Below are positions 36,507 to 48,629 of a stretch of DNA of 64,000 nucleotides, one piece after another. Under the pieces are notes generated by a model. It saw nothing but the letters and a program-made list of their open reading frames with translations. It made no database searches and had not been told where the DNA came from. The translations under genes were made by a program, and so were the position numbers. The first letter of the stretch is position 1, and each line of letters starts with the position of its first letter. The stretch is from Arachnopeziza araneosa (Eukaryota; Ascomycota; Leotiomycetes; Helotiales; Arachnopezizaceae), in the NCBI GenBank assembly GCA_003988855.1, contig QYAI01000209.1:45140-109139 (forward strand), read 5' to 3'.

Positions 36507-38499
36507 TGACTCTCTTCGCTGAGCACAAAATACCTCAATAGAATCCAGCTGAGATGAATTTAGTGCAACTTCGAAGTTAAATAAATTCTTAGATTTTCTG
36601 ATACAATCTGATCAAGATGTGTTGACAACGACTCTGGTATCTTATCAACTCTTAGACTTTCGAAAACATTTCAATCGAGGCGTATAGAGTATGCTTTGAA
36701 ATCGAATAAGTTCTTAGAATTTTAGATTCCGTTGAATCAAGGTTGACTTCGAAGTCGACTTCACTCTTGAGACTTTCGAGTAATACGAACTTAACATAGC
36801 TAGCCTTGCCAAGTTCAAGCTTCTATTTTATCTATAGATAAAGGAATATCGTTTTGCGTCCTTCATTGGCTGATTATAATCGTTATCCACGAAGACGATC
36901 TCTAAAACACTATTTTCACGTGGTTCAAAGCACCGTAATCTGAGCCTATCTTTTACTACTCACGTTGATAACATAAGGCTCAGCCGAATTTCTAGCCCTT
37001 CCAGCTGCTAAAGCTATTTCATAGAATTGATGTTAAGAACAGTACTACGTGGATACTGTCCAGCAGCCATTTAAAGTACGAGAAATCTCTGGCGAGCTAA
37101 TAAACCCTCTCCCATCCAACTACTACAGGCCAAATGTTGAATCGCATCATATTCGACCCCTAACGACTTAGATATTCGCCATCCACTCTGTGATCGCCAT
37201 TCTTAGCTTAGATTTAATTGGGCCTCGAGAGCGAACAGTTCTAGAGCTGATGCCTTAATCAAACACAAAGCAGAGGGAAAATTCTTGCATACCGCTCGTA
37301 GCTGATAATTCTCCAAGGAAAAAGAAAGTAGAGGAATGATAGTTCTAGCCTTTGAGATTCAACTTTCAGATATTGTGATGGCAAGACCCTTAGTATTATC
37401 AGTCCTGGGGCGTACGATCAGCCATAAGGAGTTAGATTCAGGGGTCGGACCAGATTCGGACTAGGGGCGACACATGCTCTCCTTTCCTTCCCAGACTTCT
37501 CTGTCTTCCTTCTTCTCTCCTACTATTCTTTTCCTCCGTAGCTAGCCTATAAGCAGAAGCAATCCAGAACGCACTCCCATATGCCTCTTCTGAACCGTGC
37601 CTGACCTTGTGCTGTTACACTTCGAGACAGAATAGTAAACATGTCGTATTGTGATTACTACTCCTTCAATAACGATGTAATTCCGTAATAATATTCTCGG
37701 TTTCTATATTCGACAAGCAAGGTGTATCATATATCATGGCTTTTAGCTTTTGTGTTCAGCAGAGACTTACGCCCTAGACTACTCCCCTTTCAAAAATAAT
37801 ATCCAATGACAGATCAGACTTTACACTCCCGCTCTTGACTTTTCCATGTTGAGGATTCTCAGACATTCAACTGGCGGCTTCTATGAATCATGATCCGTTC
37901 GATGCGTTACCAAGGTTCAACACAAGTGGCACCCATTTTAGCCCCACATCAGAACTAAGCAGCAAATGCCGATGCATCTACTCTAGAGGCGAGATTAGGT
38001 GTACCAAGATTTCGAACTGCGAAGTGCAACAAATCTATTTTAAGTAGGTGCGAATCTATCTGTATGAGTTTCTGCAACGGGCAAGTGGAGGTGTGGGTTG
38101 TGGCGCAAAGGGAATGTACTCTGGGCTTGCTGATGGATTTAGCGAGCCAGTCCCCTGAACACTGGCAGGGAAGTTGACGACGCAGCATATCACACCCCGC
38201 GCCCGCCCGGAGTCCCCACCAATCCTTCATGGGAGGTACAAGTATAAACTTCGGAGTACAAGTAGAGTCAATTTAGATGTCTCTATAGTCACAGAGTTTG
38301 ATCTTAGCAGAATATTAGATTGAGCTTCATCTACGGATTGATATTCGCTCATCTCTAACCCCCTAAAGTGGTTTGGCTTTCTCTCAGAATCAGAACCTGA
38401 ACATCTCTTTGTAGCACCTGTGTGATACTCTACCTCCATCGCAGTGAACTTGACATCCTGATCAAAACAGATCAGACCGTCGCTTACTTTTGTATTACA
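36507..38499. other. 2-kb gene-free region with a degenerate duplication
   Basis: AT-rich and full of stops in all frames. It contains the duplicated unit listed at 36570-36780. The stretch 37000-37700 may be an old mobile-element fragment, but I recognise no protein or terminal repeats. Confidence 0.5.
36570..36780 (+). repeat. two degenerate ~90-bp direct repeats
   Basis: Copy 1 (about 36570-36665) and copy 2 (about 36694-36780) share ATAA(A/G)TTCTTAGA, then GA(T)TC and ATCAAG-TTGAC, and end with CTCTT(A/G)AGACTTTCGA. About 30 bp separates them. They do not match the other repeat families in the window. Confidence 0.6.
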
Positions 38500-39537
38500 T
38501 CAAGTGCTTTCATTGCCTTTCTTCTTCGCCGCCAAGTTGATGTCATTTTCTCTCTTCGCTAGATTAATTCCCAGAGCCCTGCCAATTAGCCGTCGTGCAA
38601 CAACATCAGTGGTCTGAGGACGTTCTCGGGGCAAGCTTTCCGCTCCCTTTTCGATAGGTTGTGATTTCGGCCGGGATGGGATTGACCTTGACAAGTGGTG
38701 TGTTGATCTTCCTTCACTTTGTTTATTCGATCTTTTCTCAATGGGACGCTTCGTGAAGGGACCCTGATATGAGATTGGTGGCAGAGGAGTCTTGATCCAT
38801 TTTACCATTGACGTGACGTCAACAGCATTGTCAGTAGTATTGGACGGTGATGTTCGAATTCTCTCAGACGGGTGAATCTTGGCAGGAGCGACCTGATTCC
38901 AGCCATTACTGTTGGTTGCTTGACAATGGGATATTGTTCGTTCTTTTTGATGGCTGGGAGCAGTGTTCGAAGAAGAAATAGATGTCAAGCTAGTAACCTT
39001 GGGCTTTAATGGTGCAATTGCATCGTCGACGCCATTGCTGTCTGCTGGAACCTTGACTTCAAGACCTGAGGACGCTGCAAGAAGCCTTAGAGCAGCAGGT
39101 GTCGGACAAGGGTATTGTATGTAAGTATCCCATGATGGTCGACGCGGTAAAGTGTGATGGAATTCTGCATTCGGTGGTTGAGGACTTGAACTTTGGGAAG
39201 TTTTAGGAGCGAGGCCAAGCGTGTGTTGATTAGAACCAAAATGGCTAGCTTGTGTGTTTCCTCCCATTTTATCCAATTCGGGTACTGCGGAATGATCAGC
39301 GGTCATATTTGATTGGGATGACTTGTTGTCTTGAAAGTCCCAGCGTCTGAGGCCAAAGTGGTTGGATTTTTCGATTTTCTTACTTGGCCGAGTTGGTCTG
39401 GAAGGATTTTATGACGTCTTGCTGTCAATGCACAATTTCCTCTCCGAACCAAGGGACGGCTTGATGATTCTTTCTTCTTCAATCTGTCACGTTTCTGGTC
39501 TTAGCGTGTATCGTGGACATTTAATCTCCGCCGTCAT
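38500..39537 (-). CDS. basic low-complexity protein of unknown function
   Basis: The long exon is 39397-38500. A short first exon at 39537-39491 (MTAEIKCPRYTLRPE) joins it in phase across a 93-bp intron with a GTGACA donor; this exon is tentative. The result is 314 residues, otherwise at least 268 from the internal ATG at 39306. The sequence is Ser/Pro/Lys/Arg-rich and mostly disordered. A short ordered-looking C-terminal motif, DVVARRLIGRALGINLAK, resembles a segment I associate with fungal RNA-binding-type proteins, but I cannot place the family. A conserved-looking stretch HFGLRRWDF precedes the internal Met and supports translation from the upstream exon. Confidence 0.55.
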
Positions 39538-41226
39538 AATCAAGAAGGCGGTGTGTTGTGGTGGAGCGTACCTGGCCAGTGTCTCTTTTTAATGTCTTTT
39601 AGTTCAGTCGAGCAGAATAATTTATTTTTCCTAGTTGTGGGAAAAAGTGATCACGTTATGAACTTGGTATTCACTTTAGTTGAAAAACAAAATACTGGAA
39701 GGCAGTGCCAGCTAATTAGTGCAAAATTCTCAGAACCTAATTCACTACCACCTTAAATAAACCACCAAAAGAATTATACGTTGCCCAACACAAACAAGTA
39801 GGGACACAAAACTTCAAGGCATTATACAAAGGAGATTATAATGCGTCTCTACAGCTATTTTAATTGTTAATATTGACGTCAAATATTCTAAGATGCACTG
39901 GAGGACGCAAAAATCCGTACCGCGCTTCTACATTTCAATTTATTGAACAAGTATATATGAGATTTTAAAAGTACTTAGTGATTATTTATGTTGAATTGTT
40001 AAAGACTCTCTCTTCGGAACTGTTTTGAATGTCGAATTTGACATGCGACAATCAAACGTGTTTTGACAGTAAGCCACGAATTAGTGCAACACCTGGTGGT
40101 GCTTTTCAAAATAATTAGTCCGAAAGAGGGCGAGCCGTAGTCAATATCACATCAAAACAGCAGGTTGTCTTTTCAAACTCACTCTCTAGATGAAAGTTGC
40201 TCTTTCAGAACTTTTAATCTTTTAATCTTCTTTTAAGAGGGATTTGTTTGAATGGCAAAGCTGCTACTATAATAGCGATTCTGGCTTGATTGGCTCTTAC
40301 CCATTCAAAACCCATTCCTGTTTTACACTATCACAGCGTGACATCCAACAAACCGTGACGGATTGTCAGCAGAGTGTCGATTTCACGTGGTTTCTATTTC
40401 AAACTATGGGGACGATACGAGGTTAAATGGCGTCTGCCATCCTCGTCTGCCAATCGCTCGCTGTCACAACGAACTTTATTTTTGCGGCTTCAGGCGGGGA
40501 GGACTAAAAAGCCAGGGATCCCTACACTGAAGCGGGGAGGAGGCGGTTGAATGTAGATTATATACCGCAGTGCTAAGTGGTGCCTTGAGGCCCGACTCTG
40601 TTTACCCAATTCAGCTACCGAGGTGCACAGCACAACTTGGTCGTCGTCACCATGTTCCTAGCTCTGCACGCGCCTCTGCACACCTAGAGTTACACTCGTC
40701 AGTCGGGAGTTACAGTCGTATCCTCGTCTAATCTCGGGAATCGATTGATGATTTAGTTGTAACCCGCTGAGCCTTGTGTTCGCTTTCAGTTTCAAATCAT
40801 AGCTCAATATTGTGATCAGTGTCTGGTTTGAATCGTACTGGAAGACTACGATAACAGAGTTGAACCCCACGTCTGAAGGGAACCTTATCTTGGTTCATTT
40901 CCCAAAGCCTACCATGTCTCATGCCCTGCGTTTCTTACCCCACGTACCCCTCGTGTGGCGGTGCATATCAGGATTCTCCATATCTTCTACTCCGGTTAAA
41001 CCAGCTGGGAAATCAATAACTCCTTCATTTCTTTCCCCACCATACATGCAATCTAGAGTGTGGCGCTCCCCTAACTTCCAATACCGTGGTTAGTCAAAAG
41101 TCGGCCCTTTTGACAACATCTCCGATTTTGTGGCCATCTGCTCTGGCCCAAGATCTTTAGATTGCATTTTAGCAACCGCAAATCACGGCGTACGACTGTA
41201 AATCATGCTGCGCACATTCTTTGGAT
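39538..41226. other. intergenic region with repeat copy B
   Basis: About 1.7 kb. The repeat copy occupies 39914-40125. The rest has short frames on both strands without coding features. Confidence 0.55.
39914..40125 (+). repeat. dispersed repeat family, copy B
   Basis: Matches copy A (23867-24100) in the same orientation from CGCGCTTCTA to TTAGTGCAAC(A/G)CCTGGTG and on to AGTCCGA. It carries one full 38-bp monomer and a truncated second one (TGTTTTGACAGTAAGCCACG). The stretch CTCTCTCTTCGGAACTG is found in opposite orientation at the right border of the array at 47334-47830. Confidence 0.8.
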
Positions 41227-43430
41227 TCAGCCCCCGAAGAATCTACGACGCCTTAGCTCGGCTTCTCGGATGATTTCTGCTGATAGAGAAAGACTTGGTG
41301 CAAGGTGTGCGTAACGTTCAATCTCGATGACAACGTTATTAATTATCACGTCGACGGTTTCCATTGTTGGGACAAGGGATCTCAGTATACCGGAGAGAGA
41401 TGGAGACATGGTAGCGCCCATGACAAGTAGAGTTTGTGAGACAATTGAGAGAGCGCCTTGCCAAAGGTATGGCATGTGTCCAGCATGACTAAATCTACTT
41501 GTCAGAAGGTTACTAAAGTGAAGATCACAAACTTACTGCGCTGTGATATGTTCTAATTGCCGAATGGAAGCTTCAAGGCATTTTCGACAGTTCTCACGAA
41601 CCGTCGGATCCATGATTGCTTGCTCATTATCGAGCACCAAGAGGATATATGGCCTGAAAATGATTGTTTTGCAAGCAAAATAACGTAATCGTAGAACAGT
41701 TTGCACTGGATCTGCGAGCATTGATCGACTGTAAGGAAATTGAAGCGGTGCTGGCAAACTCTCGTACCATTGCGTCAGCTGGAAATCTAACTCGGCAACC
41801 ACAGGTTCAAGACTAGTTGTCGAGGCGATGGAATCTTTCGAGTAGATCAGTTGACTGACACGGTTGAGCAGGCGACGGAGTGCGATCTCGGCTAGAAAGT
41901 ACCATAATTCATCCCTACCAGCTGCGTCGTCATCTTCCAGCTCAAATCCACATGGAAGACCGACATTTTCCTCGTACTGTATAAGGCCAGAATGTGGAAG
42001 ATCCATTTCAGCTAGGAGATCGCTCTCGAAAAGTAAGGCATTCCAATATACACGCTCATTCAGCTCTCGCTCTTGGGGCGGAACTCTACCTGGGCCGCTC
42101 AATAATAGTTGAAGTTTTGTGCTGGTATTTGAGAGCAAATTCCAGGCTTCGAGAGGTCGAACTAAATAGAATAGATACGCCGAAGCTAGAACTGTACATT
42201 GGGCGGCAAGAACGGTGTTTCGACACATCAGACCAGGAAGCAAAGCCCATGCAGCTGCAAAGTATGGAAGACCAGGGGGATCCTCACCTGGGGGCAATCT
42301 TGAAATACTTCCTTTACAGCTGGCTTGACCAAGAGCGAGGACGAGGAGCACAATGCAACTTTCTGGCCCTTCTCGAAATCCAGTGGAGAGAGCTAACCTG
42401 TAATAGCGGTTCCAATTGAATGGATTGACCACTGCGTACCAGATATTGACTTTAGTGAAGAAAGCGTCGATGTAAGCCGAAGTGTTGGAAAGATCTAGGC
42501 ATGGAGCTTTTGATAACACAAGTGGCTCTCTGTTCATTTCCAGTTGGAGGAGTAGCTGTGGATCGTAGGGTCTGGAGACCAGGTCTCTTATCATTGGCCA
42601 TTGGAGAAGATGAAGTGCGGCGTTGGTATGAATTTTGGGCATGGCTGACATGCTATTGGGTATCGACCAAGCTCCAATACCGGATGATGGAATCAAAGAT
42701 ACGAAGCCGTTGGCACTCATCATCATGTCATCAGTGCTGATCGTGGTACCTCCATTGATTGATGGCGAGCCAGTCGAGATGGCCAAATTAGACGTTTGTC
42801 CTACAAGGGTGGACTGGAGTAACCCTTCGATTCGATTCAGATGTTCCAGAATCAGTTTGTCGCCAGCATCAAGTTTGATTCCTGGCTCCCGATAGATACA
42901 CTCGGCACCAAGCTCTGTACAAAGCTTGCACTTGGGCTTGTTACCATCACATCTTGATTTTCTTGAACGACAAATCTCACACTGATGTGGTTAGTTGAGA
43001 TATCTGGATTTATGATTGATCTTACAGCAATAGTAGCTCTGCGTCTTGGATAATCGATGCCAGCATCGGTGCTTCTCCGTTTGAGGGGATTTGGACTATC
43101 ATTGCTGGGGGCATGGATCAAACTGTTCGATATGGATTCGCGGTCTCCAGATGATTGTGACAAGTTCCTAGCCTTATGAGCGGAACCCAGAATTCCTTCT
43201 CTGGTGAAATTTTGGACTCGGCGCCCATTCGGTGATTTAAGAGGGTTTGGAGAGTTGAGGCGCGGCGAGTTCAGGTGAGAGTTACCATTCCCGTTAATGT
43301 TACCATTGGTCAACAGCTGGAGACGAGGTGATGGAACCTCGATATTGAACTTGTCTCTGGACATCGAAAAGGTCCTTGTAAGTCCAGGGACAGAAACCGG
43401 AGAAGCTTCTGGTGAGCTTGACATTGTCAT
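41227..43430 (-). CDS. Zn2Cys6 transcription factor
   Basis: Three exons: 43430-43026, 42981-41537 and 41488-41227, with introns of 44 and 48 bp, give 703 residues. The zinc cluster is at 136-163, with spacing C-x2-C-x6-C-x6-C-x2-C-x6-C (starts CEICRSRKSRCDGNKPK), and begins exactly at the exon 2 boundary. A conserved linker/dimerisation segment follows (DKLILEHLNRIEGLLQS). The fungal-specific transcription factor region covers about 260-600. The 135 residues before the cluster are Ser/Pro/Asn-rich and likely disordered. It should be a nuclear regulator binding CGG-type half sites. The target genes are unknown; it lies between the wall-degrading genes and the esterase-P450 group and could regulate either or neither. 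Confidence 0.93.
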
Positions 43431-45055
43431 AAAGATGAAAGTGAAGTTTGGCTCATCGGGGAGGAGGCGAATACAGTATTGGCATCTGGGGAGGACTATC
43501 AGATGTTATAGGGTTTGGGGGAGATGAAGAAGGATCATTGAGAATCCATAAGTATAATATGACGAGGGATTGATTACGTCCCGCGCGGAATTCAATAACA
43601 TGGGTATGAGGTGACCTGAGATGCACGACCAGGGTAAGGATTGGCAGTTCAGACGATATGCCTCCAAACGGGCTGACGATAAAAAAGCCTCTCTCGAGGC
43701 AAACCCTGTGACGCTCATGCAGGTTCAGTTGTACAAGAACCTGGGGTTCGGTAGGTGACGGCCGAAGGGAAGCCTTCTAGAACAAGAGAATGGGTGGAGG
43801 AGGAGGAGGAGGAGGAGGAGGAGGAGGAGGAGGAGGAGTGATGACGGAGGGGCACTGGATGAGATGTCAACGTGCGACATCATGCTGGCAGCGAGACTGG
43901 CCATAGCACTCCCGACGGTATGAAGGATACTGGCTATGAGACTCAAGACGGTATGAATTTGATCAAGGAGCGCGATCTCTTACCACGGCGCAGAGGTGGG
44001 AGATTGAGACCGAGAGAGGCCGGGACGAGCCAATGGGCATATCCTCCAGAGATGATTAAGCTTATAATCCACGCCGTTTGAGGCAACCGAGCATCAAACA
44101 GCTCAGATCTATTTTGAGCTCCCGATACGGTGCGCCATCAGCTCCACGACGCCGCGGCTCGATAGGGCAACGGGGGTTGACGTGATGCTCGGTCGTTTTT
44201 CCGACCAAGAACTGGCTGGGCAGGAGAAATCTTGTTGGCGGAGTCTTGGATTCCGTCGTGGGTGAAGATTAAAAGATGTTTTTAGGGGATATGAAGGTGA
44301 GGTTGCATAGTGATAGCGACGACAACCAAGTTTCAGGACGCTGGTGCATCTGAATGGTGGAGCAGACTCATCTTCCCTGTTTGGGAGACGACGTGCATAG
44401 CGGCCTGGGCGCCTGGGATGTGGGGCTGCAAGGCACGGAAAAACCCTTCTTCCTTCCCCCTCCCCCCAGCGCGGCTATCTCGCCTCGCCTCGCTAATCTG
44501 GCGCCTCCTGGGACCTGAGCTCCCTCTTCTCCAGAAATCCCCACACTCCTCTTTTACCCCATATTGTTTCGCCTTCAGCCTATTCCCACCAGCAATATAT
44601 TTCCCCAGTCCGCCGCTCTTGTCATGGAGTCGGAGCAGCTTCGCTCCAGCGCTTGGGGCTCAACATACTTTGGTACTTGCACTCGTCCATGCCGGAAAAA
44701 CCCCGTCCCCTAGGCCGGATCATCTTTGCGAGTGCGACGGTAGTTTTGGTCCTGCAAGACATTACGATGCCCGATGCCAGGCATCGCCTTCATTTCGAAG
44801 GCCTCTTCCTTGCTAGGCCCCTGAGACAGCCATCCGGAGCCTTCGACTCCAACGCCTGTCTTTTGCCGGAGGAAATGATCTTGACTGCGGCTCGTAATGC
44901 CTCCCCACTTGCCTTTCCGGGCAGGCGGAGTGCTGTGGAAAAGTGATTGAACTGTCAATGGGACATTTCTGTACCTTTCTCCCGGGCTGACTTCTTTCTT
45001 GCACCATCTGACCTCCGTCAAGCTGAAGGTGTCTCCTTCCTTGTCTCTGATCGCC
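43431..45055. other. divergent intergenic region, no gene supported
   Basis: About 1.6 kb between the divergent Zn2Cys6 and carboxylesterase genes, including the GGA microsatellite. It is more GC-rich than other intergenic DNA here at 44300-45000. A 168-codon frame at 44310-44816 lacks any family feature and is not called. Confidence 0.55.
43795..43838. repeat. (GGA)n microsatellite
   Basis: About 14 consecutive GGA/AGG trinucleotides, roughly 365-410 bp upstream of the Zn2Cys6 start codon, within its probable promoter or leader. Confidence 0.95.
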
Positions 45056-47184
45056 ATGCTCTTCCGCTCCTGCGCCATCCTGTTTGCTGTCACCCACCTC
45101 GGGCAGTGCATATCCTCACCGAGTGCGTTGGGTACTGATATCTCTATCTTGATTAACAATGACATTCTTGGTGGGTATGCCTAGGTTGTATACTATACCC
45201 GGCAAAGCTAACCGGTGTAGGTCCTCGGAGTCCATCAGCAGACTCGAGTATCATCCTTCTCTCCAACAGCTCACGCGAATCGGCAGCAGCGACTTGTGCG
45301 GCTCTAGGGGAGATACTATGGGCGCCTGAGCTGCATACTTCGAGCATTCAGCCCAACCTGGACTATCTCGCGTACGAGGGGAAATATTCCGCAGATCAGC
45401 TGTACTGGATCGCTCCCACAAACTCTACACCACGAGCCGTCAGTGGGAAAGGGGTCGTGGCGACTGTCAGTGGGCATCTGCATCTGCCTGGCATCTGCAC
45501 GCAGACTGCAGCTTTCTCGAATTCGACCTATCAGAATACCGAGCGTCAAATTACAGTGCATTCAAACAACGAGCACATCACTGGGTATGTGATCCATTAT
45601 TCGCATTTCTAGCTGACCTCTCAGGTTCCGTGACCGCTTGAGCTTTCGTTTCCTGGGTATTCGCTATGCTCCCCAACCGAAACGATTCGACTATTCGACG
45701 TTGTATGAAGGATCTGGAAACAATGCCTCTGCCACTTCATATGGATCGCAATGTGTGCAGAGCGGCGGAGGAAATGAAGATTGCTTATTTTTGAATATTT
45801 GGACTCCATACCTTCCTAATCATGGTGGGGCTACGTCATCCATGGATCTGAAGCCTGTGATGTTCTGGATTCATGGAGGTACTAGTCCCGAGCTCTACAA
45901 AAAATGGCTATCTGACCTTGAATAGGAGCATTTACTAGTGGTACGGGAAATGATCCAACATTTGATGGTGGCAATATAGTGTCAAGAGGAGACGTGGTGA
46001 TGGTGGCCATCAACTATCGACTTGGGGCTTTCGGTTTTCTCGCCTTGGATGACGGCTTGACCAGCGGCAATTTTGGCATTGCAGATCAGATCAATGCACT
46101 AGAATGGGTGCGGAAAAATATCCAAGATTTTGGTGGTGATCCTAAACGAATCACGATTTTTGGGCAGAGTGCAGGTGCAGCATCTGTGAGAGCTCTTCTT
46201 GCGTCTCCGAAATCCGGTGAATTCTCTGGAGCAATTCCAATGAGTAATCTTGGTGGTGGTGGCTACGGAACAACGTACTCTTCGTGGCTGAGCATTGACG
46301 AATCCATGACCATGGCTGGGAATACTCTCCTCAGTGCAACAAATTGCACCAATGTTGACTGCCTACGAGAGGTTGAGACTTCGATAATTGCATCGGCTGG
46401 TGGTAGCGTCAGATATTTGGTTGTTGATGGCACTTACTTGACGACACCAGAATTAGTTCTGAATGGAAGTAAGTTGACCAAAGTGCATCTGATGGAAGGA
46501 TTGATGCGTGACGACGGTGCTGCGATAATATCTTTGATCAACACGACAAGTCTTCCTCATTCCCTGACTTCCAATGGCTTCAATGGATCCTTCAACCTAC
46601 CAACACCCAATGGACCCAATGCTACCTTGAATGTGTGGAATGTTACCGCTCGTGTAGGAACTGACAGCATCTTTAGATGTATTGATCAGGCTACCGCGTA
46701 TGCAAGTGTTATCAACGGTGTCTTCGCTCCTGATCAGTATTTTTACGAATTTAATCGATCATACCAAACACCGGGGTTCGATCCAAACAAACCTGTTTGT
46801 GATGCGCCGGTAACGCCAGGCTATCCAAACGGGAACCCAAATCTGGAGTATTGGAAATGTCATTCAGGGGAGCTGTATTTTACATTTGGGACCTTGGGCT
46901 TCAATGGATTACCTTTGAGAGATGAATATGACCTTGCTTTTGAGCAGGCTATCTTGGATGGTTGGGCCAGCTTTGCTCGGACGTATAATCCGAATCCTGA
47001 TCATGGATTTTTAGTTGCTCGGCGATACGCAAACACGATTCGGTATTTGGAAGCCGGGGACTGGCAACCAGTGAGAGCGGATGGATTACAGATGCGAGAA
47101 TTGCAGTGGCCGAGCGAACAAGTCGCATGGAGGGATGTAGATGTGTGTAAGGAGCTCGGATGGCCTCTGAATTATTATATTTAA
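45056..47184 (+). CDS. secreted type-B carboxylesterase/lipase
   Basis: Four exons: 45056-45170, 45221-45584, 45625-45878 and 45926-47184, with introns of 50, 40 and 47 bp, give 663 residues. A hydrophobic N-terminus (LFRSCAILFAVTHLGQCIS) is a likely signal peptide. Family motifs are FRFLGIRYAPQP, EDCLFLNIWTP, the oxyanion segment FWIHGGAF, NYRLGAFGFLA and the nucleophile elbow FGQSAGAASV. The catalytic His is probably in KCHSGELYF. About 140 residues precede the usual family start (FRDRLSFRFLG), longer than normal, as seen in some fungal members. The natural substrate is unknown. The P450, permease and methyltransferase genes follow on the same strand. Confidence 0.9.
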
Positions 47185-47333
47185 TGCAGAAATGGACATT
47201 ATCAAACCTCACCTTCTTTGGGGCAATCAATCAGATGGTGCTGAAGCGTGGATCGGATCATGATCATCTTGAAAGCCTTGAAATGAAATTGAGCAACTCG
47301 TTCAAACGCAACACAATTCCAAAAGTTTTGAAT

Positions 47334-47830
47334 AGACAGATTTAAAACACCTTGATTGTCGCATGTCAAATCCGACAGTTAGAACAGTTCTGATGGTGGT
47401 ACGTGAAATTCAACATTGAAATACTTCTAATTGTTTGCATATCAAATCCGACATTTAAAACAGTTCTGATGGTGGTATGTGAAATTCCACATTGAAATAC
47501 TTCTAATTATTTGCATGCCAAATCCGACATTTAAAACAGTTCTGATGGTGGTATGTGAAATTCCACATTGAAATACTTCTAATTGTTTGCATGTCAAATC
47601 CGACATTTAAAACACTTCTGATGGTAGTACGTGAAATTCAACATTGAAATACTTTTAATTGTTTGCATGTCAAATCCGACATTTAAAACACTTCTGATGG
47701 TAGTACGTGAAATTCAACATTGAAATACTTCTAATTGTTTGCATGTCAAATCCGACATTTAAAACACTTTTCGTTGTTGCATGTGAAATTCGAAATTCAG
47801 AACAGTTCCGAAGAGAGAGATTTTATTGAT
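47334..47830 (-). repeat. 76-bp higher-order tandem array of a 38-bp monomer
   Basis: Five units start at 47388, 47464, 47540, 47616 and 47692 with an exact 76-bp period; a diverged unit follows at 47768. Each unit has two related 38-bp halves. One begins TTCTGATGGTGGTACGTGAA and the other TTCTAATTGTTTGCATGTCA; both end in ACATT(G/T)AAA(T/A)AC. The right border AACAGTTCCGAAGAGAGAG and the left border CTTGATTGTCGCATGTCAAA match copy B (39914-40125) in reverse complement. The block is thus an expanded, inverted member of that dispersed family. It is AT-rich and non-coding. Confidence 0.92.
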
Positions 47831-48343
47831 TTTATTAATTTAATATAGACAATAACTCAAAGACCTTTAAATCCCCTCCCCTAGGCGTTCGATGAAAGAT
47901 GTCAGCTGCTGGTGACTTGCAAGAATTCTAGCGAGATGATTAGGACAGAAGCAGAGAAGCGGGGAAGGGGCTGGACTAGTGCTCGGACCTCAGCAGCCTG
48001 GGTGGCATTTACCATGCGAGAGAATTCGGTCTTCGCTCCAGATGTGGTGGAACCCGACCCGCCCACCAGGTAAGGGGAAGCCCAGTTGGTGAATGCCCAA
48101 GAGCTAGGCACGGGATGGCAGGTCCCGCTCAACGCTGAGCCAGCCCGTCTGCTGCAACGTGGTACGACGCTGATAGCTGGAGGTAGGGGGGAAGCGAGGA
48201 CCATGCTCAGTGGAGGCACCCGCTGTGATAGAGATAGCATTGGAGAGAATAACACGACTGATGTGGTGTGATGGGGTCATGGTGAGATGGACTTGATCAT
48301 CAGCTGACGCGGTATCGCCAGCCCGACGGGACCATCTCAGGTT

Positions 48344-48384
48344 AGGTAGGTAGGTAGGTAGGTAGGTAGGTAGGTAGGTAGGTA
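48344..48384. repeat. (GGTA)n microsatellite
   Basis: About ten consecutive GGTA tetranucleotides, 245-285 bp before the P450 ATG. Confidence 0.95.
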
Positions 48385-48513
48385 GTCGTCACTCCTGGAA
48401 GCAAGCAACCAAGCAACCAAGCTTAATATCAATTTCGGGACGCTCCTCAACACTCCTGGCCATCCATCTCACCGCCCGTCAACATCAGGCACTAGCTCGG
48501 CCGTCGTCTGGTG

Positions 48514-48539
48514 TTGCTGCTGCTGCTGCTGCTGCTGCT
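48514..48539. repeat. (CTG)n microsatellite
   Basis: About eight CTG/TGC trinucleotides, 90-115 bp before the P450 ATG, probably in the leader or core promoter. Confidence 0.95.
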
Positions 48540-48629
48540 AAAGATCCCTCGACCCCACCTCTGATCAATTCCTATCTTGACCTCAGAAGGGAACCCTTTC
48601 TTGACCATCGCGCCCACGCACTCCAAATT

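Larger units (their letters stand above)
47185..48629. other. intergenic region with 76-bp array and microsatellites
   Basis: About 1.4 kb between the carboxylesterase and the P450. It holds the 47334-47830 repeat block, a GGTA run and a CTG run just before the P450 start. A 117-codon minus-strand frame at 47902-48255 has no family features and is not called. Confidence 0.65.

Noticed and set aside
44310..44816. 168-codon frame in the GC-richer intergenic stretch
   Set aside because: Composition is unlike the neighbouring genes and no motif, signal peptide or splice structure is seen. It is probably a chance open frame.
47334..47830. CRISPR-like array
   Set aside because: Units are contiguous 76-bp repeats with no unique spacers, and the host is a fungus. 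It is a satellite-type tandem array.
47902..48255. 117-codon minus-strand frame before the P450
   Set aside because: Low-complexity hydrophobic/Ser sequence without family features, in microsatellite-rich DNA.
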